Shown piece after piece: positions 8,653 to 20,173 of a DNA stretch of 64,000 bases. This stretch comes from Roseicyclus sediminis. Its GTDB lineage: Bacteria > Pseudomonadota > Alphaproteobacteria > Rhodobacterales > Rhodobacteraceae. The stretch spans positions 124,001 through 188,000 of the forward strand of contig NZ_JAOPHT010000003.1 in NCBI RefSeq assembly GCF_025515305.1, written 5' to 3'. A program made the translations under genes and the position numbers. Every line of letters starts with the position of its first letter. The stretch's first letter is position 1. The notes beneath the pieces are model-generated. The model ran no database searches and had not been told where the DNA came from. It saw nothing but the letters and a program-made list of their open reading frames with translations.

Positions 8653-9450
8653 TCACGGCGCCTTCAATTCGACGCCGGGCGCATGGGCGATGAAGAAGCC
8701 GTTCGCGAAACCCGGTTTGCCGTAGTCGAACGGGGCGTGATCCTCGAAACGGACGACCTGTCCGCCGGCCCCGCGCAGGACCGCGTCGCCGGCGGCGGTG
8801 TCCCATTCCATCGTGCGGCCCAGGCGTGGATAGAGATCCGCCTCGCCGGTCGCCACGAGGCAGAACTTGAGCGAACTGCCCGCGCTCTTGAGATCCGCCA
8901 CGGCGTATTTCGCGATGTAGTCGTCCGTCGCCGCGTCGCGGTGGGACTTCGACGCCACGACGTAGAGCGCGGCGTTGTCGGGGCTGCGCACCGAAATGGG
9001 CGTCACCTCGCCCTGGGTCTCGGGGTCGAAGGGCCCCATCTCCTCGAGGCTCTGTCCGTCGGCGTCGGTGTAGAACAGGCGCCCCTTCGCAGGCGCGTAG
9101 ACGACGCCGCGCACGGGAACGCCGTTCTCGACAAGCGCGATGTTGACGGTGAAATCGCCCCGGCGCTTCACGAATTCCTTTGTCCCGTCGAGAGGATCGA
9201 CGATCAGGAAGGTCGATGCCGTCTGGTCGTGACTGTCGGCCTGTTCCTCGGTCACGAGCGCGAGATCCGGAAAGGCGGACCTCAGTCGAGCGGAAATCAG
9301 CGCATCCGCCGCCTCGTCGGCCTCGGTCACGGGACTGCTGTCCGATTTCGCGCGAACCTCGAAATCCTCTACGGCGTAGATTTCCATGATCTTCTCGCCG
9401 GCCAGGATCGCCGCGCGCCTCAATTCCACCATCAGGGCGGTGTAATCCAT
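8653..9450 (-). CDS. cysQ: 3'(2'),5'-bisphosphate nucleotidase CysQ
   Basis: A 265-residue inositol-monophosphatase-fold enzyme that hydrolyses PAP, the by-product left when PAPS donates sulfate. Motifs seen: SPVTEADEAAD, VTEEQ, FLIVDPLDGTKEFVKRRGDFTVNIAL (metal-binding DPLDGT) and EWDTAAGDAVLRGAGG. It is the first gene of the minus-strand glycan block that ends in a sulfotransferase, which makes a role in PAP clearance for glycan sulfation attractive, though cysQ also serves sulfate assimilation generally. The 153-base gap upstream separates it from the divergent permease gene and should hold both promoters. Confidence 0.92.
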   Translation of the reverse strand: MDYTALMVELRRAAILAGEKIMEIYAVEDFEVRAKSDSSPVTEADEAADALISARLRSAFPDLALVTEEQADSHDQTASTFLIVDPLDGTKEFVKRRGDFTVNIALVENGVPVRGVVYAPAKGRLFYTDADGQSLEEMGPFDPETQGEVTPISVRSPDNAALYVVASKSHRDAATDDYIAKYAVADLKSAGSSLKFCLVATGEADLYPRLGRTMEWDTAAGDAVLRGAGGQVVRFEDHAPFDYGKPGFANGFFIAHAPGVELKAP

Positions 9451-9603
9451 ATCTTAACCATCCTTCGCTTTGCTGCGATTGAAGCGGCGATCCCTCTGGG
9501 TTATCGTTTCATGACGTCGCGGCGGCAAGGGCAACGAACCCCGGCAGTCCCGGTAAAGGGGCAGTCATCGCGCGAAACGGCCGGAAAGGCGGGCAGGCGA
9601 CAC

Positions 9604-10425
9604 ATGTTCCAGGCGGCAAGACCGACATCGACGGGCGCGCTCCTGTTCGGCCTCGCGGAAGTGACCTATCACGCCACGGTGCGGAAGGTCCGCAAGACCC
9701 ACGGCAACGCCGTTCTCGCCATCGGCATGAGCCTGATGCAGAGCGTTCTGTTCGTGGCCGCCTTCTACCTGATGTTCAATGTGCTGGGGACACGAAGCGC
9801 GGCGATCCGCGGCGACTTCATGCTCTACCTGTTGTCGGGGATCTTCCTCTACCTCGTGCATATCCAGGCACTTCAGGGGGTCATGGGTTCGGAGACGTCG
9901 ACCTCGGTGATGATGCAGCACGCGCCGATGAACACGCTCGTCGCGATCCTGTCGTCGGCGCTGTCGGTGCTTTACGTGAAGACCATCAGCATTCTCGTGA
10001 TCCTCTTCGTGCTCCACACGCTGATCGAGCCGGTGGAGTTCCACGACTGGTCGGGCGCGATGATGATGTACCTGCTGGCCTGGGGCTCGGGATGCGCGCT
10101 GGGCCTCATCCTGATGGCGGCCAAGCCCTGGGCGCCGGATGTCGTGAAGATCATCCAGATGGTCTACGTCCGGGCCAACATGATCGCTTCGGGAAAGATG
10201 TTCGTGGCGAACATGATGCCGGGCTTCATGATCAACATGTTCGACTGGAACCCCCTGTTCCACATCATCGACCAGGCGCGCGGCTTCACCTTCGTGAACT
10301 ATTTCCCGCACCACACCAACTGGCAGTACCCGCTTTATGCAACGCTGGTTCTTCTGCTGCTGGGGATGATGGGGGAGTTCTACACACGCAAGCGCGCCTC
10401 GGCGAGCTGGGATGCCCGTCGCTGA
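9604..10425 (+). CDS. ABC-2 type polysaccharide exporter permease (KpsM-like)
   Basis: A 273-residue integral membrane protein with about six hydrophobic segments (for example VLAIGMSLMQSVLFVAAFYL and FMLYLLSGIFLYLVHI), matching permeases that export capsule or O-antigen polysaccharide. The ATG at 9604 is chosen because homology begins at FQAARPTSTGALLFGLAEV; the reading frame is open much further upstream but that part lies antisense to cysQ. No ATP-binding partner is adjacent or elsewhere in the window, which is unusual for this family. It probably works with the neighbouring glycan genes. Confidence 0.78.
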   Translation: MFQAARPTSTGALLFGLAEVTYHATVRKVRKTHGNAVLAIGMSLMQSVLFVAAFYLMFNVLGTRSAAIRGDFMLYLLSGIFLYLVHIQALQGVMGSETSTSVMMQHAPMNTLVAILSSALSVLYVKTISILVILFVLHTLIEPVEFHDWSGAMMMYLLAWGSGCALGLILMAAKPWAPDVVKIIQMVYVRANMIASGKMFVANMMPGFMINMFDWNPLFHIIDQARGFTFVNYFPHHTNWQYPLYATLVLLLLGMMGEFYTRKRASASWDARR

Positions 10426-10431
10426 CCGCGA

Positions 10432-11034
10432 CTAGTCCACGACACGCAGCGTCAGGTTGATACGTCCGCCCTTCGTCAGAAGGGCCGAACTTCCGGGACG
10501 GACCCTGTCGATGCCGTGATAGGCCAGACGCGCGGGCCCGGCGAGGACCGCGACATCGCCCGACCTCAGCCAGACCGATTTCGTCGGACCGCCGCGTTCG
10601 GCGCCGCCGACCCGGAACAGCGCATCGTCCCCCAGCGAGATGGAAACGACCGGCATGGCGAAATCCGCCTCGTCCCTGTCCTGGTGCAGCCCCATCCGAG
10701 CGGCTTCGTCGTAGAAGTTCACGAGACAGCACTGCGGGTCGCGGTCCACGCCCGAGACCCCGCGCCACACATCCAGCGCGCGCGACGGGATCGGCGGCCA
10801 GTCCATGCCGCCCGGATGCCGCGCCTCGTAACGATATCCGCGCCGGTCCGAGACCCAGCCCCTTTGCCCGGCCGATGTCATCCTGACCGACATCTCCTTG
10901 CCCCGCGCGGTGACCGGCCGGAACAGCGGGGCGGCGCGGACGACGGCGCGAACTTCGTCCAGAAGCGCGCGCTGCGCCTCGAGGTCGAGGAGACCCGAAT
11001 ACACCTGCACTCCGTTGACCTCGATCGCCGTCAT
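10432..11034 (-). CDS. alkB: alkylated DNA repair dioxygenase AlkB
   Basis: A 200-residue Fe(II)/2-oxoglutarate dioxygenase that removes methyl groups from 1-methyladenine and 3-methylcytosine. The iron ligands HxD (H117, D119 in GLHQDRDE) and a distal His (H173 in AYHGIDR) are present, as is the 2-oxoglutarate-binding RxNxTxR (R191 to R197). Length is typical. It converges on the ABC-2 permease with a 6-base gap and diverges from dnaK. Confidence 0.93.
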   Translation of the reverse strand: MTAIEVNGVQVYSGLLDLEAQRALLDEVRAVVRAAPLFRPVTARGKEMSVRMTSAGQRGWVSDRRGYRYEARHPGGMDWPPIPSRALDVWRGVSGVDRDPQCCLVNFYDEAARMGLHQDRDEADFAMPVVSISLGDDALFRVGGAERGGPTKSVWLRSGDVAVLAGPARLAYHGIDRVRPGSSALLTKGGRINLTLRVVD

Positions 11035-11068
11035 TGTGCATTCCCCGTCATCGTGTCGGCTTCGGGCG

Positions 11069-11100
11069 CTTGCAGGCCCATATCGCCCTTCTTATATACG
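11069..11100 (+). promoter_or_regulatory. predicted RpoH (heat-shock sigma) promoter of dnaKJ
   Basis: CTTG at 11069-11072, an 18-base spacer, then CTTATATACG at 11091-11100. This fits the alphaproteobacterial RpoH pattern CTTG-N17/18-CYTATNTNNG at every specified position. It lies about 120 bases upstream of dnaK. No CIRCE repeat (the HrcA operator) is visible here, so dnaK appears to be under sigma-32 rather than HrcA. Confidence 0.7.
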
Positions 11101-11217
11101 CCCGGAAGCGGTCGGGCGTGCATTCCGGCCGGTCATCACCATAGGCAAGACAGGGCGGCACGGGGGCCGCAACCGGACCCGCCCCGCCTGTTCGCTTGAA
11201 GAAAGGGACCTGACGCA

Positions 11218-13131
<1,914 letters not shown>

Positions 13132-13153
13132 TCGCGTGACATGACCCACATGT

Positions 13154-13181
13154 GACCGGCCCGGGGCGACCCAGGCCGGTC
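13154..13181 (+). other. inverted repeat between dnaK and dnaJ
   Basis: GACCGGCC (13154-13161) and GGCCGGTC (13174-13181) form a perfect 8-bp stem with a 12-base loop. No U-tract follows, so it is more likely an mRNA processing or attenuating hairpin, leaving more dnaK than dnaJ message, than a full terminator. Confidence 0.5.
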
Positions 13182-13204
13182 CGTGCGTTCAAGGAAGGAA
13201 CGAC

Positions 13205-14365
13205 ATGGCAAAGCGCGATTACTACGAGGTGCTCGGGATCTCGAAGGGCGCCTCTGCCGAAGAGATCAAGAAGGCCTATCGCACGAAGGCGAAGGAGCTT
13301 CACCCGGATCGCAATTCCGACAATCCCGACGCCGAAGCCCAGTTCAAGGAAGCCAACGAGGCCTATGACGTCCTGAAGGACCCCGACAAGAAGGCGGCCT
13401 ACGACCGTTTCGGCCACGCGGCCTTCGATGGCGGCATGGCCGGCGGCCCGCGCGCGGGCGGCTTCGGTGGCGGCCCGGGACAGGGCGATTTCGCCTCCGC
13501 CTTCTCGGACGTGTTCGAGGACCTGTTCGGCGACTTCATGGGCGGCCAGCGGGGCGGCACGCGTCGCAGCCGGGCAACCCGCGGCTCGGACCTCCGATAC
13601 AATCTGAAAATCGGTCTCGAAGACGCCTATTCGGGTCTGCAAAAGCAGATCACCGTGCCCACCGCCGTGGCCTGCGGGTCCTGCAGCGGCACCGGCTCGG
13701 AAGGCGGATCGGAACCCGTGACCTGCCCCACCTGCTCGGGCATGGGAAAGGTGCGCGCGCAACAGGGCTTCTTCACCGTCGAACGGACCTGCCCGACCTG
13801 TTCGGGCGCAGGCCAGATCGTGAAGAACCCGTGCCGGTCCTGCGGCGGCGCAGGCCGCGTGCAGAAGGACCGCGCGCTGAACGTCAACATTCCGGCAGGT
13901 GTCGAGACCGGCACGCGAATCCGTCTTTCGGGTGAGGGCGAAGCGGGTCTGCGCGGCGGGCCTTCGGGGGATCTCTATATCTTCATCGAGGTGGCCGACC
14001 ATGCGCTGTTCCAGCGTGACGGCATGGACCTCTATTGCCGGGTTCCGGTGCCGATGACGCGCGCCGCCCTCGGCGGCGAGGTCGAGGTGCCCACGATCGA
14101 TGGCGGCCGGTCCCGCGTGAAGGTGCCCGAGGGCTCTCAATCGGGGCGGCAGATGCGGCTTCGGGGCAAGGGGATGCCGGCGCTTCGCGGCACCGGCATG
14201 GGTGACATGTACATCGAACTTGCCGTCGAGACCCCCGTCAGCCTCAACGCCGAGCAGAAGGCCCTTCTCCGCCAGTTCGAGGAAAGCTGCGCCAAGTCGA
14301 ACAATCCCGACGCCAGCGGCTTCTTCGACAAGGTGCGGAAATTCTGGGACGACCTCGCCAACTGA
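13205..14365 (+). CDS. dnaJ: molecular chaperone DnaJ (Hsp40)
   Basis: A 386-residue type I J-protein. The J domain (about 1-70) has the LHPDRN motif that triggers DnaK ATP hydrolysis; a Gly-rich region follows; then four CXXCXGXG zinc repeats ([32 protein letters not shown]) and the C-terminal substrate-binding domain. It has a clear AAGGAA ribosome site before the ATG. It is the second gene of the heat-shock operon. Confidence 0.98.
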   Translation: MAKRDYYEVLGISKGASAEEIKKAYRTKAKELHPDRNSDNPDAEAQFKEANEAYDVLKDPDKKAAYDRFGHAAFDGGMAGGPRAGGFGGGPGQGDFASAFSDVFEDLFGDFMGGQRGGTRRSRATRGSDLRYNLKIGLEDAYSGLQKQITVPTAVACGSCSGTGSEGGSEPVTCPTCSGMGKVRAQQGFFTVERTCPTCSGAGQIVKNPCRSCGGAGRVQKDRALNVNIPAGVETGTRIRLSGEGEAGLRGGPSGDLYIFIEVADHALFQRDGMDLYCRVPVPMTRAALGGEVEVPTIDGGRSRVKVPEGSQSGRQMRLRGKGMPALRGTGMGDMYIELAVETPVSLNAEQKALLRQFEESCAKSNNPDASGFFDKVRKFWDDLAN

Positions 14366-14384
14366 TCCCGACCCGATCCCGGAC

Positions 14385-14414
14385 CCCGGTGGATTGACCC
14401 TTCAATCCGCCGGG
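14385..14414 (+). terminator. strong hairpin after dnaJ, likely terminator
   Basis: CCCGGTGGATTGA (14385-14397) pairs with TCAATCCGCCGGG (14402-14414) with one G-U pair and a 4-base loop. It sits 19 bases after the dnaJ stop and before mutS. The bases after it are C- and T-rich but not a pure T run, so termination may be partial or factor-assisted. Confidence 0.6.
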
Positions 14415-14466
14415 TGCCCCTTGTAGCCTTGGACGCGCGATGAGGGGCCCGCGCGGGGGGAATGCC

Positions 14467-17106
14467 ATGAACGCGCATGTGACGCCGATGATGGCGCAGT
14501 ACCTGGAGATCAAGGCGCAGTATGCCGACGCTCTCCTGTTCTACCGCATGGGCGATTTCTACGAGATGTTCTTCGACGACGCCGTGGCGGCGGCGGAGGC
14601 GCTCGACATCGCGCTGACCAAGCGCGGCAAGCATCTGGACGAGGACATCCCGATGTGCGGCGTGCCTGTCCACGCCGCCGAGAACTACCTTCTGACTCTG
14701 ATCCGCAAGGGGTTTCGCGTGGCCGTCTGCGAGCAGATGGAGGACCCCGCCGAGGCGAAGAAGCGCGGGTCGAAGTCAGTCGTCCGGCGCGACGTTGTGC
14801 GGCTCGTCACCCCCGGCACGCTGACCGAGGACACGCTGCTGGACGCGCGCACCCACAACTACCTCGCCGCATTCGCCGAGGTGCGCGGCGAGGGTGCGCT
14901 GGCCTGGACCGATATCTCGACCGGCGATCTCCACGTCATGCCCTGTCCGCCTGTCCGTCTGGGGCCTGAACTCGTGCGGCTTTCGGTGCGCGAGGTCCTG
15001 GTACAGGCCGATATGGAGATCGGAAGGCAGGACGCCGTCGCCGAAACCGGCGCCGCCGTCACTCCGCTCGGACCGGGAAGCTTCGATTCAACCTCCGCCG
15101 ACAAGCGGCTGGCGCGGGTCTTCGAGGTCGCCTCGCTCGACGCGTTCGGCGCCTTCTCGCGGGCGGAGGTTTCGGCGCTGGGCGCGTTGGTAGATTACCT
15201 CGAGCTCACCCAGAAGGGCACTCTGCCGCTTCTTCGTCCTCCGAGGCAGCAGGCCGCGTCGCGTCTTCTGCAGATCGACGTGGCGACACGGCGGAACCTC
15301 GAACTGACGCGGAGCCTGACCGGCACACGGAATGGCAGCCTTCTGGCGGTGCTGGACCGGACCGTGACGGCCGGTGGCGCGCGGCTGCTTGAACGGCGGC
15401 TGTCGGGCCCGGCCACGGACCTCTCCGAGATCCGCGGCCGCCACGACGCGGTGGGCTTTTTCGTCTCTGACACGCCGGTCAGGGACGATCTGAGACAGCG
15501 CCTTCGCCAATGTCCGGACATCGAACGCGCCCTGTCGCGTCTCGCGCTCGACCGGGGTGGGCCGCGCGACCTCGCGGCGCTGCGCGATGGGCTGGCCCAG
15601 GCCGGCGGGATCGGCGAACGGCTCTCGCAACTGGATCTGCCGCCGACGCTGGCAGAGGCGCGGGAGGGTCTCGAAGGGCATGACGACCTTGCCGACATGC
15701 TGGACGCCGCGCTGGTCGCCGAACCGCCCTTGCAGGTGCGCGACGGCGGTTTCATCGCGCCCGGACATGACGCCGACCTGGATGCGGCGCGCAAGCTGCG
15801 CGACGAGGGCCGCGGCGTGATCGCCGGGATGCAGGCGGATTACATCGCCGAAACCGGTGTCCAGTCGCTCAAGATCAAGCACAACAACGTGCTCGGCTAC
15901 TTCATCGAGACCACGGCGACCCATGCGCAGAAGATGCTGTCGCCGCCGCTGTCGGAGCGCTTCATCCATCGTCAGACCACCGCGAACGCCGTGCGTTTCA
16001 CCACGCTGGACCTGTCGGAGCTGGAAACCCGCATCCTGAACGCAGGCAACCGCGCGCTCGAGATCGAGACGGCGCTGTTCCGGTCCCTGCGCGATGCCGT
16101 TCTGGCCGAGCACGATCGCATCGGGCGCGCCGCCGCCGCGCTGGCGGAACTCGACCTCCATGCGTCGCTCGCGGCACGGGCGCGCGAAGGCGACTGGTGC
16201 CGCCCCGAGATGCATGACGACCGGCGTTTTACCATCGAGGCCGGGCGCCACCCCGTCGTGGAGGCGGCGCTTCGGAAGTCCGGCGCGCCTTTCGTCGCCA
16301 ACGACTGCGCCCTGTCGCCGGAAGACCCCGCCGCCGCCATCACGCTCCTGACCGGACCGAACATGGCGGGCAAGTCCACATGGCTCCGGCAGAACGCGCT
16401 GATCGCCATTCTCGCACAGATGGGAAGCTTCGTTCCCGCCGAGCGGGCGGAGATCGGCCTCGTTTCGCAGGTCTTTTCACGCGTGGGTGCCTCGGACGAT
16501 CTTGCGCGCGGACGGTCGACCTTCATGGTCGAGATGGTCGAGACCGCCGCGATCCTGAACCAGGCGGACGAACGCGCGCTTGTGATCCTCGACGAGATCG
16601 GACGCGGCACCGCCACATATGACGGACTGTCCATTGCCTGGGCAACGGTCGAGCACCTGCACGAGGTCAACCGCTGCCGCGCGCTTTTCGCCACGCATTA
16701 CCACGAGCTGACGGCCCTGTCGGAGAAGCTTCCGGGGCTGACGAACGCGACGATGGCCGTCAAGGAATGGGAGGGAGAGGTGATCTTCCTCCACGAGGTC
16801 CGGCCCGGTGCCGCCGACAGGTCCTATGGCGTTCAGGTGGCGAAACTCGCCGGTTTGCCTGCCTCGGTGGTCGAACGCGCGCAGACCGTTCTCGAAGCGC
16901 TGGAAAAGGGAGAGCGCGAAGGCCCCGAGCGAACGATGCTGATCGACGACCTGCCCCTGTTTTCCGTGAAACCACAGGCCGCGCCCGGCGCCCCGAAGGG
17001 CCCTTCGCCGGTTGAAGAGCGCCTGAAAGACATCCACCCCGACGCGCTCAGCCCGCGCGAGGCGTTGGACCTCGTCTATACCCTGAAGGGCCTTCTGGGC
17101 GAGTGA
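14467..17106 (+). CDS. mutS: DNA mismatch repair protein MutS
   Basis: A protein of 879 residues when started at the ATG at 14467, where homology begins ([34 protein letters not shown]); the upstream in-frame ATG at 14440 would add nine unconserved residues. The mismatch-reading FYE motif is in the N-terminal domain; the ATPase has [10 protein letters not shown] (Walker A) and [21 protein letters not shown] (Walker B). It recognises mismatches and recruits MutL. It converges with grpE with no gap. Confidence 0.98.
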   Translation: MNAHVTPMMAQYLEIKAQYADALLFYRMGDFYEMFFDDAVAAAEALDIALTKRGKHLDEDIPMCGVPVHAAENYLLTLIRKGFRVAVCEQMEDPAEAKKRGSKSVVRRDVVRLVTPGTLTEDTLLDARTHNYLAAFAEVRGEGALAWTDISTGDLHVMPCPPVRLGPELVRLSVREVLVQADMEIGRQDAVAETGAAVTPLGPGSFDSTSADKRLARVFEVASLDAFGAFSRAEVSALGALVDYLELTQKGTLPLLRPPRQQAASRLLQIDVATRRNLELTRSLTGTRNGSLLAVLDRTVTAGGARLLERRLSGPATDLSEIRGRHDAVGFFVSDTPVRDDLRQRLRQCPDIERALSRLALDRGGPRDLAALRDGLAQAGGIGERLSQLDLPPTLAEAREGLEGHDDLADMLDAALVAEPPLQVRDGGFIAPGHDADLDAARKLRDEGRGVIAGMQADYIAETGVQSLKIKHNNVLGYFIETTATHAQKMLSPPLSERFIHRQTTANAVRFTTLDLSELETRILNAGNRALEIETALFRSLRDAVLAEHDRIGRAAAALAELDLHASLAARAREGDWCRPEMHDDRRFTIEAGRHPVVEAALRKSGAPFVANDCALSPEDPAAAITLLTGPNMAGKSTWLRQNALIAILAQMGSFVPAERAEIGLVSQVFSRVGASDDLARGRSTFMVEMVETAAILNQADERALVILDEIGRGTATYDGLSIAWATVEHLHEVNRCRALFATHYHELTALSEKLPGLTNATMAVKEWEGEVIFLHEVRPGAADRSYGVQVAKLAGLPASVVERAQTVLEALEKGEREGPERTMLIDDLPLFSVKPQAAPGAPKGPSPVEERLKDIHPDALSPREALDLVYTLKGLLGE

Positions 17107-17655
17107 TCAGCTGCCGGGCGTGGAGGACACGCCCACCTGCGCCGGCCGCAAGAGCCTGTCGTGCAGAAGGAAGCCCTCGGCCATCACCTGGATGATATCG
17201 CCGGCCTTGGTGCCGGGCACGGGGGCCTCGAACATCGCCTGGTGCAGCTGCGGGTCGAACGCCTCGCCGACCTCGGGCGCGACGGGCGTCATCCCGTGCT
17301 TTCCGAAGACCGACAGAAGCTCCCGAAGGGTCAGCTCCACGCCCTCGATCACGGGGCCGGCGGCGGCACGGCTTTCCTCGCCGGCGGCGTCGAGCGCGCG
17401 GCGCAGGTTGTCGTAGACCGGCAGAAGATCACGGGCGAGCCGCGAGCCGCCGTAATGCTCGGCCTCGCGGCGGTCACGTTCGGCGCGCTTGCGGCTGTTC
17501 TCGGCATCGGCGAGCGCGCGCAGCATCCGGTCGCGCAGTTCGTCCCGCTCGGCCCGCAGGAGATCGAGCTCGATCAGCGGATCGGGCGCGCCGTCATCCG
17601 CTGCGTCCATCATCTCCTGCTCTTCTGCGATCTCGTCTTTCTTCGGCTCTGCCAT
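17107..17655 (-). CDS. grpE: nucleotide exchange factor GrpE
   Basis: A 182-residue GrpE. An acidic N-terminus is followed by a long helix (LRAERDELRDRMLRALADAENSRKRAERDR) and the beta domain with GMTPV and FDPQLHQAMFE. It releases ADP from DnaK. It follows hrcA by 9 bases on the same strand; the hrcA-grpE pairing is common in alphaproteobacteria. Confidence 0.96.
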   Translation of the reverse strand: MAEPKKDEIAEEQEMMDAADDGAPDPLIELDLLRAERDELRDRMLRALADAENSRKRAERDRREAEHYGGSRLARDLLPVYDNLRRALDAAGEESRAAAGPVIEGVELTLRELLSVFGKHGMTPVAPEVGEAFDPQLHQAMFEAPVPGTKAGDIIQVMAEGFLLHDRLLRPAQVGVSSTPGS

Positions 17656-17664
17656 CTTACCCTC

Positions 17665-18729
17665 TTACGATCGGTCGGAGATCATGCGCCCGACCAACTG
17701 TGCCGTGTAGTCCACGATCGGAACGATGCGACCGTAGTTCAGCCGCGTGGGTCCGATCACGCCCACTGCGCCCACGATCTTCCGGTCAGCGTTCATATAT
17801 GGAGAGACCACGAGACTGGAACCCGAAAGTGAGAACAACTTGTTCTCCGAGCCTATGAAAATGCGCACGCCGTCGCCGGCCTCGGTCAGTTCGAGGAATT
17901 CGGCGATGTCGCGCTTGCGCTCGAGGTCGTCAAAGAGCTGCCTGATGCGGTCGATCTCTCCCTCGTCCGCGCCCGTTCCCAGAAGGTTCGAGCGTCCGCG
18001 CACGATGAGCCGCTCCGTCGGCTGACCGGCATTGTCCCAGACGGCAAGCCCGCTATCGATGAGCGAGCTGGCCAGTTGGTCGATCTCGCGGCGGCGGGTC
18101 TCGATCTCTTTCGCCATGACCCCGCGAAGCGAGGACACCGTCTGCCCCGCAAGCCGGGCGTTGAGGAAATTCGCGGCCTCCCGCATCGCGCTGGGCGTCG
18201 TGCCTTCGGGCGGGACGAACAGGCGGTTCTCAACGTGGCCATCGGCGAAGACCAGCACGACAAGCGCCTGTTGCGGCGAAAGCGAGACGAAGTCGATGTG
18301 CTGGATCGGAGCCTCGTGCTTGGGGGCAAGGACCAGGCTTGCGCCCCGCGTCGCCGCCGACAGCGCGGCGCCGACGCGATCGAGCACGCCCTGGATATCG
18401 GCGGAGTTCGAATCGAGGGTGTCGTCGAGGGCGTGCCGGTCTTCCTCGGCGAGGTCGCCCATCTCGAGGAAACCGTCGACGAACAGGCGCAGACCGAGTT
18501 GCGTCGGCACCCGTCCCGCCGAGACATGAGGACTTCCGAGGAGACCGAGGAATTCGAGGTCCTGCATCACGTTGCGGACCGTCGCCGCCGAGACGCTTTC
18601 CGACAGGGTGCGAGTCAGGGTCCGCGACCCCACGGGAGACCCGGTCTCGAGATAGCCTTCGACCACCCGCCGGAACACTTCCCGGGACCGGTCGTTCAGC
18701 TCATCCAGTATGCGGCCCTGTTCTGTCAT
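17665..18729 (-). CDS. hrcA: heat-inducible transcription repressor HrcA
   Basis: A 354-residue repressor. The N-terminal winged helix (SREVFRRVVEGYLETGSPVGSRTL, then SAATVRNVMQDLEFLGLL) binds CIRCE elements in the family; the C-terminal part has the HrcA-specific GSENKLFSLSGSSLVVSPY. It probably represses groESL elsewhere, because no CIRCE repeat was found in this window. It diverges from rph across a 117-base gap. Confidence 0.95.
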   Translation of the reverse strand: MTEQGRILDELNDRSREVFRRVVEGYLETGSPVGSRTLTRTLSESVSAATVRNVMQDLEFLGLLGSPHVSAGRVPTQLGLRLFVDGFLEMGDLAEEDRHALDDTLDSNSADIQGVLDRVGAALSAATRGASLVLAPKHEAPIQHIDFVSLSPQQALVVLVFADGHVENRLFVPPEGTTPSAMREAANFLNARLAGQTVSSLRGVMAKEIETRRREIDQLASSLIDSGLAVWDNAGQPTERLIVRGRSNLLGTGADEGEIDRIRQLFDDLERKRDIAEFLELTEAGDGVRIFIGSENKLFSLSGSSLVVSPYMNADRKIVGAVGVIGPTRLNYGRIVPIVDYTAQLVGRMISDRS

Positions 18730-18846
18730 CTCCGATGAACATGTGTGCGCTGCGCGCGGGCTTGCAAGGCCTTTCGGGCTTGCGGGTCCAAGCCCATGCG
18801 GACTATGCGTGCCCCGGGGCCTCCCCCGGACAACCAGGAGAGTTTT

Positions 18847-19560
18847 ATGCGTCCTTCCGGCCGAAACCTAGACGAAATCCGCGAGATTTCCATCGAGACC
18901 GGCGCCACGAAACACGCCGAGGGTTCCTGCATCATAAGCTGCGGCGACACGCGGGTGCTGTGCACGGCGAGCCTGGAGGAAAGGGTGCCGCCGTTTCTGA
19001 AGAACACCGGGCTCGGCTGGGTGACGGCGGAATACGGGATGCTGCCCCGCGCGACCCACACGCGGATGCGGCGCGAGGCGGCGTCGGGCAAGCAATCGGG
19101 CCGGACGCAGGAGATCCAGCGCCTGATCGGCCGGTCGCTGCGCGCGGGCATAGATCGCTCGGCACTGGGCGAGCGGCAGATCACCGTCGACTGCGACGTG
19201 ATCCAGGCCGATGGCGGCACGCGCTGTGCCGCGATCACCGGAGGTTGGGTCGCACTTCGGCTGGCGGTCAACAAGCTTCTGAAGGCAGGCGATATTTCCT
19301 CGGACCCGATCCTCGACCATGTCGCGGCCGTGTCCTGCGGGATCTATGCCGGTCAACCCGTCCTCGACCTCGACTATGCCGAAGACAGCGAGGCGGGCAC
19401 GGACAGCAATTTCGTCATGACGGGCAAGGGCGCGCTGATCGAGGTTCAGGCCAGCGCCGAGGGCGCCGCCTTCAGCCGGGAGCAGTTCGACGAGATGTAT
19501 GCGCTCGCCCTTCAGGGGGTAGACGCCCTGGTCGCCGCGCAGGCGAAGGCCGTCGCCTGA
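18847..19560 (+). CDS. rph: ribonuclease PH
   Basis: A 237-residue phosphorolytic 3'-5' exoribonuclease that trims tRNA 3' ends. The ATG at 18847 has AGGAG just upstream and starts [19 protein letters not shown]; the frame is open further upstream without homology. [28 protein letters not shown] and [20 protein letters not shown] are characteristic. rdgB begins one base after its stop. Confidence 0.97.
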   Translation: MRPSGRNLDEIREISIETGATKHAEGSCIISCGDTRVLCTASLEERVPPFLKNTGLGWVTAEYGMLPRATHTRMRREAASGKQSGRTQEIQRLIGRSLRAGIDRSALGERQITVDCDVIQADGGTRCAAITGGWVALRLAVNKLLKAGDISSDPILDHVAAVSCGIYAGQPVLDLDYAEDSEAGTDSNFVMTGKGALIEVQASAEGAAFSREQFDEMYALALQGVDALVAAQAKAVA

Positions 19561-19561
19561 C

Positions 19562-20173
19562 ATGCGGCGTTTCACCGGCGATACCCTTCTGGTCGCGACG
19601 CACAACCAGGGCAAGCTGGAGGAAATCGCGCACCTGCTGGAGCCTTTCGGCATCTCCGTGACCTCCGCGAAGGAGCATGGCCTGCCCGAGCCGGAGGAAA
19701 CCGGCACCACCTTCGTCGAAAACGCGCGGATCAAGGCACATGCCGCCGCAAAGGCCACGGGCCTGCCCGCGCTCGCCGACGATTCCGGGCTTGAGATCGA
19801 TGCGCTTGGTGGCGCGCCAGGCGTCTACACCGCCGACTGGGCCGAGACGCCGACCGGCCGGGACTTCGTGATGGCGATGCAGCGCGCGCATGATGAACTC
19901 GAAGCCTTGAACGCGCCCGAGCCGCGGACCGCGCGGTTCTGCTGCACGCTGGTCCTCGCCTGGCCGGACGGGCATGACGAGGTCTTCCCCGGCATGATGG
20001 ACGGCCGCATCGTCTGGCCGATGCGCGGCGACCAGGGGCATGGCTACGACCCGATCTTCCAGCCCGACGGCTCGGGTCTGACCTTCGGCGAGATGGATCG
20101 CTGGGAGAAGAACCGCATCAGTCATCGCGCCGACGCCTTCGCCAAGCTGGTGAAGATCTTTGGCGATGGCTGA
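19562..20173 (+). CDS. rdgB: non-canonical purine NTP pyrophosphatase RdgB/HAM1
   Basis: A 203-residue enzyme that hydrolyses dITP and XTP and so keeps deaminated purines out of DNA. Motifs: [38 protein letters not shown] and [18 protein letters not shown], ending in SHRADAF. It is tightly packed between rph and hemW. Confidence 0.96.
   Translation: MRRFTGDTLLVATHNQGKLEEIAHLLEPFGISVTSAKEHGLPEPEETGTTFVENARIKAHAAAKATGLPALADDSGLEIDALGGAPGVYTADWAETPTGRDFVMAMQRAHDELEALNAPEPRTARFCCTLVLAWPDGHDEVFPGMMDGRIVWPMRGDQGHGYDPIFQPDGSGLTFGEMDRWEKNRISHRADAFAKLVKIFGDG

Noticed and set aside
8626-9603. Upstream extension of the ABC-2 permease frame
   Set aside because: Antisense to cysQ; permease homology starts at the ATG at 9604.
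18730-18846. CIRCE element between hrcA and rph
   Set aside because: Looked for TTAGCACTC-N9-GAGTGCTAA; nothing close was found here or upstream of dnaK.
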